DNA of 64,000 bases from Paenibacillus mesophilus (GTDB lineage: Bacteria > Bacillota > Bacilli > Paenibacillales > NBRC-103111): assembly GCF_005938385.1 (NCBI RefSeq), contig NZ_VCRA01000005.1, positions 186,001 through 250,000 of the forward strand, in the 5' to 3' direction. The translations under genes were made by a program, and so were the position numbers. The notes under the pieces are model-generated. The model made no database searches and was not told where the DNA came from. It saw only the letters and a program-made list of their open reading frames with translations. Shown piece by piece: positions 35,229 through 42,782 of this stretch; positions within the stretch are counted from its first letter, which is position 1; every line of letters starts with the position of its first letter.

Positions 35229-36533
35229 TTATTTTTTGTCCTTCAACTGCTTATCGATTTCTTCCGCGAGATCCGCCAAGGCGGCCATCACTTCCGCTTC
35301 GGTCGTCGATGCAAACAAACGCTTATCCGCAAGCTGGACCGAGCTTAAGGCCGCATTCCGATAAGTAATAGGTTTGAAAGCGTAATTAAATTCATCGATC
35401 AGGACATTCATTCCCGGGATCAGGTGCTGCCCGGACTTTTGTATCGCCGATTTCGTCGTTAGCAGCTCCTGCTTGCCCCAATCTTTCTGAAACTGGCTGT
35501 CGCCGTTCAGGATCACATCCTTCATAAACTTCCACGCCAATTCTTTTTGCTTGGAGCTTGCGGCAATAGACAATAAACTGAAAGTGAGCGCATTGGCCCG
35601 AACTCCTTTCTCAAGCCGCGGCAAAGCCGCAAATCCAAACTTCCCTGCCGTGTTGGGGTTTTCCTCCAGAAAGGAGAACATCGTCGCAATCCCTATACCC
35701 ATTCCCGCATTAAACGTATTCAATTCCGTTAGAACCGAGTTATAGCTCGACACACTTTTACTCGCTTTGCTCGTATTCATGTGATAGAGCAGCTTGGTTA
35801 ATGCTTCCGCGACCGGTTTGCTGTTTAAATAACCGCTCACCCGATTGCCATCCGGAGAAACCACGCTTTGTCCGCTGCTTTGCGCCAACGATTCGAATAG
35901 CTGCACATCGATTGGAACGGCGCTTCCGAATACATCTTTGCCGGGAATCCGATTGGCCGCTTGCAGTTTGATGGACAAATTCATAAATTGTTCCCATGTC
36001 CAGTCCTTGGCGGGATATGGTATTCCGGCTTTATCGAACCATTCCTTGTTGTAAAATACAGCGAGTGGGTTCGGGGCCATTGGAATGCCCTGCAGCTTTC
36101 CTTTCACAGTCGCCATGCCGATCATCGTCTCGTACAAGTCGTCCGTCGTCATTTTATCCGCTTTAAAAAAAGGAAGCAGATCAGCGAATGGCTCCCGTTC
36201 ATTTAGTGGTGCATTGAAACTGCCAAATACGAGATCGGGCGGTTTTTTGTTAGTAAGACGCTCAATGAGCGCATTTGTGTACCCTTTCGATGCAATCTGT
36301 TCTACTGTAACTTTTACCCCCGGATTTGCTTCCTCAAAAAGCTTGGCGCTCTTCTCGATCGAAGTTACACGATACTTGGAAGACACCATCGTTCCTTCCT
36401 GTAATACAATAACCAATTCTTTGGACTTAATATCGGCCGGAACAGTCGCGGCTTCTTTGCCTTTAGAGACCGAACAGCCGATTAATGGGCTGACACCGAG
36501 TAGTAAAACGCTTCCCAATACTAATTTTTTCAA
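35229..36533 (-). CDS. Orphan extracellular solute-binding lipoprotein (sugar ABC type)
   Basis: A 434-residue family 1 carbohydrate-binding lipoprotein with lipobox LIGC (Cys about residue 20). Typical segments are PPDLVFGSFNAPL, LAVFYNKEWFDKAGIPYPAK and DWTWEQFMNLSIKL; the C-terminus ends with Lys-rich IDKQLKDKK. It is flanked by a metallophore-synthase-like gene and a divergent amino-acid-type binding protein. No permease genes accompany it, making it another orphan of this window. Confidence 0.85.
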   Translation of the reverse strand: MKKLVLGSVLLLGVSPLIGCSVSKGKEAATVPADIKSKELVIVLQEGTMVSSKYRVTSIEKSAKLFEEANPGVKVTVEQIASKGYTNALIERLTNKKPPDLVFGSFNAPLNEREPFADLLPFFKADKMTTDDLYETMIGMATVKGKLQGIPMAPNPLAVFYNKEWFDKAGIPYPAKDWTWEQFMNLSIKLQAANRIPGKDVFGSAVPIDVQLFESLAQSSGQSVVSPDGNRVSGYLNSKPVAEALTKLLYHMNTSKASKSVSSYNSVLTELNTFNAGMGIGIATMFSFLEENPNTAGKFGFAALPRLEKGVRANALTFSLLSIAASSKQKELAWKFMKDVILNGDSQFQKDWGKQELLTTKSAIQKSGQHLIPGMNVLIDEFNYAFKPITYRNAALSSVQLADKRLFASTTEAEVMAALADLAEEIDKQLKDKK

Positions 36534-36838
36534 TAAACTTCACGCCCCTTTTGTAATTGTCGGCTTGGCTTCATATGAGAATGGTTCATGGATGCATAAT
36601 AGGACAAGGAGGCTTTAAAAAAACTAAAGTGAGAATAGAGGAAATGATAAAACCGGGATGGAAGGGGTACCATATATTACTATAACTTTACCATATTAAA
36701 CCTGTACTAACAATCGATTCCGGCTTTAAAAAGCATAACAAGGCGCGCTTACTCCGGTTTGCCAATATGCATAATGTGAAGCAAACTGACAAAACCTACC
36801 TTTATTCAACGTTCTTGGAAGATCAAGGAGGGTATGCG
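36534..36838. other. 305-bp divergent intergenic region
   Basis: AT-rich sequence between two divergent binding-lipoprotein genes. It must hold both promoters, but I see no unambiguous hexamer pair and no other element. Confidence 0.4.
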
Positions 36839-37603
36839 ATGAACTGCATAGTGCGCAGATGGATCGGAGTTGTGCTGCTGACTGCGATAGTCGTGCTGAC
36901 TGGGTGTAATCAGAACAAAGTTCTCAAGGTGGGCATGGAAAATAATTTTCGACCTTTTACTTACACGGAAGGCGGAGAAAACAAAGGGTTCGAGGTCGAG
37001 CTGTGGCAGGAGATCGCCCAAAAGGCGGGCATCCGTTACGAGCTCGTGCCGATGGAATCCAGGGAGCTGTCTCCGGCTCTGAAATCCGGAAAGGTCGACC
37101 TGGTCATAGCGGGGATGACAGTCAACAAGGCGCGCAAGGATGAATTGGCTTTCTCCGACCCGTACTTCCAAACCGGATTGGTTATGCTAACGGCCCAAGA
37201 TAGAGCGGACATCAAGAGCAAGGACGATCTGAAAGGAAAGACGGTGGCCACGAAGCTCGACACAACGGCTTATACTTTTACGGGCGCCATACCGGGGTTG
37301 AAGGAAGTCAAGGGCTACCCGGATATCGGCGAAGCCTATGAAGACCTTATCGCCAATAAGGTGGACTGCGTCATTTTCGATGAACGGAACGTACATCAAT
37401 ATATGCAGAGCGCCGGAAACGGCAAAGTAAAAATGGTCGGGGAAGTGCTGAACAAAGAAAGCTATGCGATCGCCGGCAAGAAACGGAACCGTTACATCGG
37501 CAGCGTGAACAGCGCGATCGAGGACGTAACGAAAAACGGTACGTACGAAAAGCTGTACATGAAATGGTTCGGCAATAAGCCGGCCAAGCTGCCTGGTGAA
37601 TAG
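36839..37603 (+). CDS. Polar amino acid-type solute-binding lipoprotein, 254 aa
   Basis: A family 3 (GlnH/HisJ-like) binding protein with lipobox LTGC (Cys about residue 23). The mature part begins LKVGMENNFRPFTYTE and contains GFEVELWQEIAQKAG, GKVDLVIAGMTVNKARKDEL and FSDPYFQTG, the ligand-cleft motifs of the family, and ends with NGTYEKLYMKWFG. ATG 36839 follows AAGGAGGG; the frame is open from 36767 without an RBS. No permease or ATPase genes follow, so the rest of the uptake system is not here. Confidence 0.88.
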   Translation: MNCIVRRWIGVVLLTAIVVLTGCNQNKVLKVGMENNFRPFTYTEGGENKGFEVELWQEIAQKAGIRYELVPMESRELSPALKSGKVDLVIAGMTVNKARKDELAFSDPYFQTGLVMLTAQDRADIKSKDDLKGKTVATKLDTTAYTFTGAIPGLKEVKGYPDIGEAYEDLIANKVDCVIFDERNVHQYMQSAGNGKVKMVGEVLNKESYAIAGKKRNRYIGSVNSAIEDVTKNGTYEKLYMKWFGNKPAKLPGE

Positions 37604-37709
37604 CCTCCGAACCGGACCAAAGTCGGGGTACTGCCAAAGCGCAAGTCCGTATCGGCCCGGCCGCTTTTCCTTTACAATGGGGAAAAACGACCGCAAGGAT
37701 GGATGAATC

Positions 37710-38372
37710 GTGAAAAGCTTAAACCGCTACAGAAAACAAACCTTGTATATGCTATTCCTCACGCTCCCGATCAGCATTATCGGATTCGTATTGACCGTAA
37801 CTTTCACCGCGCTCGGACTGGCTCTGACTCCGTTATGGATCGGACTGCCGATCCTTCACGCAACGCTGCGGGCGGCTCACGGATTCATGAGGTTCGATCT
37901 CGATTTGCAGCGCCGCCTGCTGTCTCCAGCTGCAGCCGAAGAGCTGCCCGCTCCGGCCGTTCCGGACACGTTCCGTTACAGAGACATGTTCACACAGAGC
38001 AAGCGGTATGCCCCGCTGCTGTATTGGCTGTTGAAGCTTCCGATTGCCGTACTGCAATTTGCTGCGGCCGTGGTGTTTCCGCTGTGCGGGACGTGCATCA
38101 TTTTGTCGCCGCTCGTCTATATCGTCCTGTCCCGATACGGTATCGAAATATTTAATGACGATGTAGTGCTCAACGTGCTGCTCCCGACCTTGACCGCGTA
38201 CCAGCGTTCATGGATCGCTTCCGGAATCGGCCTGGCTATGGTACTGGTCGGGTTCGTCGTCCTGAACGGTACGTCCGCGTCCTCCGTCCGTTGGCTCGGC
38301 GGACTGTCCGCTGCCGCCCCTGTCGGATCGTCGAACGATTCGACGGCATGGATTCCGGCCACCGAAGGATAA
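37710..38372 (+). CDS. Membrane 'sensor' domain protein (PF13796-like), 220 aa
   Basis: Four hydrophobic segments arranged as two pairs (LYMLFLTLPISIIGFVLTVT, LALTPLWIGLPILHATL, LLKLPIAVLQFAAAVVFPLC, IGLAMVLVGFVVLN) match the putative sensor domain that, especially in Actinobacteria, precedes or is fused to LuxR-linked histidine kinases. Here it stands alone, without a kinase. The start is GTG at 37710 with AAGGATG upstream. It may be cotranscribed with the binding lipoprotein 107 bp upstream. The role is unknown. Confidence 0.65.
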   Translation: MKSLNRYRKQTLYMLFLTLPISIIGFVLTVTFTALGLALTPLWIGLPILHATLRAAHGFMRFDLDLQRRLLSPAAAEELPAPAVPDTFRYRDMFTQSKRYAPLLYWLLKLPIAVLQFAAAVVFPLCGTCIILSPLVYIVLSRYGIEIFNDDVVLNVLLPTLTAYQRSWIASGIGLAMVLVGFVVLNGTSASSVRWLGGLSAAAPVGSSNDSTAWIPATEG

Positions 38373-38388
38373 CGGCAACAAATACGAC

Positions 38389-38434
38389 AACAAAGAAAGC
38401 CTCTCAGTACGAGCAGGCTTTCTTTGTTTATTTA
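38389..38434 (+). terminator. Terminator of the sensor-domain gene
   Basis: Perfect 13-bp arms ACAAAGAAAGCCT/AGGCTTTCTTTGT with a 12-nt loop, followed by TTATTTAT. Confidence 0.75.
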
Positions 38435-38447
38435 TGGGTAACAGCAA

Positions 38448-39317
38448 TCAAGATTTCGAGGACATCAGCTTCAGCCTGATCCCGGAAGGATCGGATACGA
38501 ACGAGGCGCCGCTTTTTTCCTCTATCGGTACTCCGGCCTCCGCCAGCCGATTCGTAATTTTGCCGAGCTCGGCGTCGTCCGGAAGATCGATAGTGAAATA
38601 GTCGAGACCGGTACCGTTAGCCGGCACAGCCGGAGCCCCCTCTCCCGCCCATATGTTCAAGCCGATATGATGGTGGTATCCGCCCGCCGAGATGAATATG
38701 GCTCCGAAGCCCTTCGTCGCATCGAGCATCAGATCGAAGCCGAGCAAATCGCAATAAAACCGTCTGGATTCCGTCATACTGGAAGCATGGAAATGAACGT
38801 GACCTATCGTCGTCCCCGAAGGAAGTCCCGTCCAATCGCTTCCTTCGGCCTCCCGCAGCAGACCGTCCCAGTCGATCGGGTCTCCTCCCATTTTGACTTG
38901 GTCTGCCTCATCGTATTGCCACTGCTCTCTCGGACGGTCGCGATATATTTCGATCCCGTTCAGATCCGGATCGGTTATATACAAAGCTTCGCTCACGCCA
39001 TGATCCGATTGGCCGATGCGGATGTTGGACTCGATCATTCTGCGCAGCTGAAGCCCCAAGTCTTTGCGGGTCGGCAGTAGGATGGCGAAATGATACAGCC
39101 CCGCCGAGCTCCTGCGCGGGGTGACGACAGCGTCGGGAATTTCCAGCAATTCCACTAGCGCGTTCTCGCCATCTACCGTCAGTTCCGCGGCATGTCCCTC
39201 TTGCTTCAAAATCCGGAAGCCAACTACGTTCAGATAAAAATCAAGCGAACGACGCAGATCGCTGACTTTCAACTTCACTTTACCGAGCGTCATATCCGCA
39301 TGCATCCGATAAGACAT
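38448..39317 (-). CDS. catE: Catechol-2,3-dioxygenase-like VOC protein (CatE type), 289 aa
   Basis: An extradiol ring-cleavage dioxygenase-like protein with two VOC domains. Domain 1 (~10-130) ends with DPDLNGIEIYRDRP. Domain 2 (~165-285) begins TIGHVHFHASSMTESRRFY and has the YHHHIGLNIW motif, so the metal ligands His and Glu of CatE of B. subtilis are present. The family converts catechol to 2-hydroxymuconic semialdehyde and helps in quinone/thiol-stress detoxification. GGGGGA precedes ATG 39317. It is monocistronic. Substrate assignment is from family resemblance. Confidence 0.8.
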   Translation of the reverse strand: MSYRMHADMTLGKVKLKVSDLRRSLDFYLNVVGFRILKQEGHAAELTVDGENALVELLEIPDAVVTPRRSSAGLYHFAILLPTRKDLGLQLRRMIESNIRIGQSDHGVSEALYITDPDLNGIEIYRDRPREQWQYDEADQVKMGGDPIDWDGLLREAEGSDWTGLPSGTTIGHVHFHASSMTESRRFYCDLLGFDLMLDATKGFGAIFISAGGYHHHIGLNIWAGEGAPAVPANGTGLDYFTIDLPDDAELGKITNRLAEAGVPIEEKSGASFVSDPSGIRLKLMSSKS

Positions 39318-39381
39318 CGATTCGTCCCCCGCCTCTTCATAATAGTAGCGTGACTGTTAACCCTGCGCGCCCGCCGCGAAC

Positions 39382-39684
39382 TCAATTCTGCTCTTCCGAC
39401 TCCAAATAATGCTCCTTGCAAAACGACTCCACCAGAGCTACTTCCTCGCTCTCCAGCTCGAAGTCCAAATACTTGTTCGTGCTTCGCTCGATAAACTCGT
39501 ACTTGACGATGCCGGTCCGGCCATCCTCCTCTTTATAGATGACCCGCAAATACAGGCCTCCCTCGGAAAATAACTCATCCTCCTCGGACACTTCGATCTC
39601 GAGCATAAATTCATACCGTTTCCCGGGGATAATCCCGAATTTGTCGGGAATGGACTCTACTGTATAAGCCGTAATTTCAATCAT
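39382..39684 (-). CDS. DUF6509-type small protein, 100 aa
   Basis: A short acidic cytoplasmic protein opening with MIEITAYTVESIPDKFGIIP and rich in beta-strand sequence, a pattern I recognise from the DUF6509 family of Bacilli. There are no membrane segments or catalytic motifs, and the function is not known. It lies between catE and a PIN-like pair, on its own. Confidence 0.7.
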   Translation of the reverse strand: MIEITAYTVESIPDKFGIIPGKRYEFMLEIEVSEEDELFSEGGLYLRVIYKEEDGRTGIVKYEFIERSTNKYLDFELESEEVALVESFCKEHYLESEEQN

Positions 39685-39890
39685 CGAACCATCCTTTATA
39701 GTAGCTTTCCCTCTTATTATACATGATGTCTTGAACGCTCCAAAGTCAGCCGTAGTTCATAACGAGCTGCCTCGAGTTCTTTCGACAAAAATTGGCGCCA
39801 CCGCGCCCTTAAAACGACGTTTTTCCCCGAAAGTTATAGAGATAATGCCTAAAATCGGTTCAAACTCTTGCAAAGCGGAAGGTGATCCCC

Positions 39891-40247
39891 TTGAGCAGCT
39901 CCAAACAATTTATGCATAACCAATTCAAAAAGTGGAAAGAAGCCGCGACCCAGTTTATCGGACACGACAGCGACGGCGATCTCGATCAAACGGCGGATTC
40001 GCCGATCGTCGAGCTTGAGCCCGATTATTACGAGCGATGCCGGCAGCTGGCCGAAGCCAGGAATACGACAGTTGCTGCCGTCGTCCACTATATGCTGAAG
40101 CAGCAGCTGGCGCTGAGAGGTCCGGAACGGATGTATAAATCCAATATCGAGCAAATCGAGCGCAACCCGCTGCTTGCATTGGATGCGTTGACCGGCCGGA
40201 GACGGCAATCCCATGAAGCGGAGGTTATCCAAGATGAATACGCCTGA
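39891..40247 (+). CDS. Antitoxin-like partner of a PIN-domain-like protein, 118 aa
   Basis: A hydrophilic helical protein; the segment LARARNTTVAAVVHYML-like (residues ~55-75, with EARNTTVAAVVHYMLKQQ) resembles the ribbon-helix-helix or coiled region of small regulators. I prefer the TTG at 39891 because GGAAGGTGAT is well placed before it; GTG at 39882 overlaps that RBS. Its 3' end overlaps the PIN-like gene by 14 bp, the usual layout of type II toxin-antitoxin pairs, with the shorter regulator first. It is not a recognised antitoxin family, so the role is inferred from context. Confidence 0.6.
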   Translation: MSSSKQFMHNQFKKWKEAATQFIGHDSDGDLDQTADSPIVELEPDYYERCRQLAEARNTTVAAVVHYMLKQQLALRGPERMYKSNIEQIERNPLLALDALTGRRRQSHEAEVIQDEYA

Positions 40248-40701
40248 GCATATCTATTCGGCACAATCGGTGTTTCTCGAGCAGTCCGCATGGATGGCGT
40301 TCATGAACCCGGAAGATCCGTACTATTTGCAGGCGCGCTCGATGTTCTATGAGCTGGATGACTTGGACCGGCCGCTCTCGACGACCAACTATGTCCTGTT
40401 CGAGACGCATCAATGGCTGCGCAATCATTTCGATTATGCCGACGCGGAAATGTTCCTCAATACGGTGGACAAAGCCGTGCAGCAGAACGTCCTGACCGTT
40501 ATTCCCGGCGGTCCCGATCTGGAAAGGGAAGCAAGGCGGCTGCTGATCGAATATCCGGATTGCCGGTTTTCCTTGAACGAAGCATTGAACGCCGTCGTCC
40601 TGCTTCATCACCGCATGAAGCGCATCTTCACCTTCAATCCGAACTATGCCTTCCTGTCCCGGATCGACCGGGAGATCAAAGTGCTTCCAAGCATTTGGTA
40701 G
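40234..40701 (+). CDS. PIN-domain-like protein with altered acidic residues, 155 aa
   Basis: The fold markers of VapC-type PIN ribonucleases are in order: VFLEQSAWMAFMNPED (normally a D where E sits), PLSTTNYVLFETHQWL (the second acidic residue, Glu, is kept), RFSLNEALNAVVLLHH (normally S-L-T-D-A) and IFTFNPNYAFL (normally T-F-D). Of the four acidic metal ligands two are changed from Asp to Glu and one to Asn. It may therefore be a weak or inactive nuclease. ATG at 40234 is preceded by GCGGAGG. It overlaps the upstream antitoxin-like gene by 14 bp and ends before a strong terminator. Confidence 0.65.
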   Translation: MNTPEHIYSAQSVFLEQSAWMAFMNPEDPYYLQARSMFYELDDLDRPLSTTNYVLFETHQWLRNHFDYADAEMFLNTVDKAVQQNVLTVIPGGPDLEREARRLLIEYPDCRFSLNEALNAVVLLHHRMKRIFTFNPNYAFLSRIDREIKVLPSIW

Positions 40702-40764
40702 GAACAGACACAAAAAATGCGCTGGCAGGAGATCGGCTTTCTTCTCTTGCGGCGCACTTCCGAA

Positions 40765-40807
40765 GGACGGGCCATGTATAGCTATTATACGCCTGTCCGT
40801 CTTTTTT
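40765..40807 (+). terminator. Terminator of the PIN-like pair
   Basis: Arms GGACGGGC/GCCTGTCC (one G-T pair) with an inner GTATA/TATAC stem, then GTCTTTTTT. It overlaps the last codons of the convergent small gene at 40785-40961. Confidence 0.8.
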
Positions 40808-40961
40808 GATTGTTTTGCACTTTATGAATTTGGCTTTTCATTTGCTGGTTCTGGCTTGGCGCATGCTTTTGCTGCTTATTGGCAGCCGATTGCGCTTCTT
40901 TCTTCTGGGCGAGTTTTTGCTTGATCGCTTCCGCTAAAGATTTTTTATTATCGGACATCAT
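40785..40961 (-). CDS. Small basic hypothetical protein, 58 aa
   Basis: The product starts MMSDNKKSLAEAIKQKLAQK and is rich in Lys, Gln and Asn, predicted as a single amphipathic helix followed by a disordered basic tail ending KRRTGV. GGAGG is 5-8 nt before the tandem ATGs (40961/40958), a strong sign that it is real. I do not recognise the family; nucleic-acid binding would fit the composition. Its 3' end lies inside the terminator hairpin of the convergent PIN-like operon. Confidence 0.65.
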   Translation of the reverse strand: MMSDNKKSLAEAIKQKLAQKKEAQSAANKQQKHAPSQNQQMKSQIHKVQNNQKRRTGV

Positions 40962-41098
40962 CCATACACCTCCGTTCGTGAAACTATCAGTTCCAACTAT
41001 AACGCAAGCGGCGAAATGTTGTAAAGCGGCAGAAAAAAAGGCCGGCCCGCAGCGCACTATTCACGCGTACAGGCAGCCCTTGAGCCATTGCTTATGTT

Positions 41099-41605
41099 TT
41101 AAACGTGGAGCGATACTTCGTACCCCGGTTGGTTTTTCGGATGATTTTGGTTCAAAAACACGGAACGGTCGTTTTTCAGCACGATCACTTCAAAGAATGG
41201 AGTGAACCGCTCTTCCGAAATGCCGAATCCGTCCAAAAACTTGGCGAACAGCTGCTGCTCTTCTTGCTCGGGCTGACCGTCGGCGAGCGAGGAATCGACC
41301 AGGTTGACCAGGATGCACATTTTCTGGGCGTCGGTCAGAATCGGAGCGGCTTCTTTCAAAAACTTCTCGATCGGATTGTTCCGTATGTACTTCACGGCAC
41401 GGTCCAGCAGCTGGCGATTGTTCGCGCCTACGCCGATAACGCCGTTTTGTTCCTCTCCGCCAAGTACGGCGAGCAGTTGTCCTACTTCCTCGTGGTCCAT
41501 TTCTCCATCCGATTGCATCATGTACAGCAGCGAAGTCGCGAACGCGAAGTGCGGTGTCATGCCTTCCGTGCTCTTGTCACCCTTGAATATATCAAACAAT
41601 CCCAT
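41099..41605 (-). CDS. TerB-like tellurite-resistance/co-chaperone family protein, 168 aa
   Basis: A cytoplasmic helical protein beginning MGLFDIFKGD, then FAFATSLLYMMQSDGEMDHEE and AQKMCILVNLVDSSLADGQ, two repeats of the acidic D-G-x-x-D/E pattern typical of the TerB fold, which carries metal-binding acidic residues. The role is unknown beyond association with stress and envelope functions. Start at 41605 follows GGGAGG; the frame runs up to 41665 without an RBS. It is divergent from spo0M. Confidence 0.75.
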   Translation of the reverse strand: MGLFDIFKGDKSTEGMTPHFAFATSLLYMMQSDGEMDHEEVGQLLAVLGGEEQNGVIGVGANNRQLLDRAVKYIRNNPIEKFLKEAAPILTDAQKMCILVNLVDSSLADGQPEQEEQQLFAKFLDGFGISEERFTPFFEVIVLKNDRSVFLNQNHPKNQPGYEVSLHV

Positions 41606-41791
41606 ACCGTAAAACCTCCCGACAAAATGTATGATTGCGCCTCTCCTATCCGGGATTACGCACATCCATATGTACGGACAAGAACGGACATGGTTCCATC
41701 AATTTCCGATATTTTTTGCATTTTCCTAATCATGTGTTGAAACGCCAGCTCATCTTCGTTACGATTACAATATCGAGAGAGGAGCGGGACG

Positions 41792-42565
41792 ATGTCGATC
41801 TATATACGGATGATGGAAAGAACCGGCGCCGCCGGCATACATATCAACACCATGCTGGACGCGACTGCCGTTCGGGTCGGAGACGAGCTAACGGGCGCCG
41901 TCGTACTGAGAAGCGATCACGGCTCCAAGCAAATCAACAGTATTCAGCTTCATCTCATTGCCGACTTTATGTGCGAACAGCATAAACAAATCGTCCGAGA
42001 GAGCGGCATCATTTACCGCTATAGGCTGGATACGAACTTGACGTTACTGCCCGGGAAAGAACGGACGGTACCGTTCCGTTTCCGGATCCCCTACTCTGCC
42101 CCGATTTCTGCTGGCTCGTCGAAAGTTTGGTTGGAAAGCGAGGCGGACGTGGAGATGGCGCCGAACCGGAAAGACCGGGACTATGTGCAAATATTGCCGC
42201 ATCCGATTGTCGGCGCTTTTTTCGATGCGGTCAGCCTGCTCGGTTTCCGTCTCAAGGAAGTGTCGTTGCTCCGTGTACCGCATATACGGCCGGAGTTTCC
42301 GTTCGTGCAGGAATTCGAGTTCAAGCCGAGGCTCCGCTCCCTGCTGGACGAGATCGAAGTGTATTACTTAGCGGAAAGCCGGGAGAAGGTCGACTTCTAT
42401 ATCGAGATCGACCGTAGGGCGAGCGGGCTGATCGGTCTGTTCGAAGAAGCGTTCGATTTGGACGAACGGTGCATCAAGGTCACGTTAACGAGTGCAGATA
42501 CGGGCGATCCCGAGCGATTGGCCGCTCGGTTGGCGGATTCGATTCAACCTCATATGAAAGGTTGA
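41792..42565 (+). CDS. spo0M: Sporulation-control protein Spo0M (arrestin-like)
   Basis: The 257-residue length and the order of motifs match Spo0M: a first arrestin-like sandwich with VRVGDELTGAVVLRSDHG, IQLHLIADF, LLPGKERTVPFRFRIPYSAPIS and KVWLESEADVEMA, then a second half with VQEFEFKPR and EVYYLAESREKVDFYIEIDRR. In B. subtilis Spo0M is a cytoplasmic protein that affects sporulation entry and cell division. GAGAGGAG precedes the ATG. It follows a divergent TerB-like gene. Regulation by an envelope-stress sigma factor is known for the homologue, but I could not find a clean consensus here. Confidence 0.88.
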   Translation: MSIYIRMMERTGAAGIHINTMLDATAVRVGDELTGAVVLRSDHGSKQINSIQLHLIADFMCEQHKQIVRESGIIYRYRLDTNLTLLPGKERTVPFRFRIPYSAPISAGSSKVWLESEADVEMAPNRKDRDYVQILPHPIVGAFFDAVSLLGFRLKEVSLLRVPHIRPEFPFVQEFEFKPRLRSLLDEIEVYYLAESREKVDFYIEIDRRASGLIGLFEEAFDLDERCIKVTLTSADTGDPERLAARLADSIQPHMKG

Positions 42566-42656
42566 ATTTTAACATTTGATCCACATCGGCTTAACACCGG
42601 CTTAACGAATGCGCCTTATACTGATAACAGTTCAGTACAAGGAGGTGCGCAAGCCG

Positions 42657-42761
42657 ATGTATTATGAAGAGGACCGAATTCCGTTTGATGAACCCGATCA
42701 TCCGGTTGAAGAGAAAGCCAAAGATAAGCGGGAAGACGAAGAGAAGCCATTGTCGAAATGA
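42657..42761 (+). CDS. Small acidic protein, 34 aa
   Basis: A very short frame with an excellent ribosome binding site, AAGGAGGTG, 9-10 nt before the ATG. The product (MYYEEDRIPFDEPDHPVEE at its start) is highly charged, with 13 acidic and several Lys residues, and probably disordered. It follows spo0M by 91 bp and is convergent with a monooxygenase gene. I do not recognise the family; the RBS is the main support. Confidence 0.5.
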   Translation: MYYEEDRIPFDEPDHPVEEKAKDKREDEEKPLSK

Positions 42762-42782
42762 CAGTGCTTTTTTCATTTATCG

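Noticed and set aside
41738..41765. Extracytoplasmic-function (SigW-type) promoter before spo0M
   Set aside because: TGAAAC is present at 41738-41743, but CGTT follows after 13 bp and CGAT after 18 bp, neither matching the 16-17 bp spacing.
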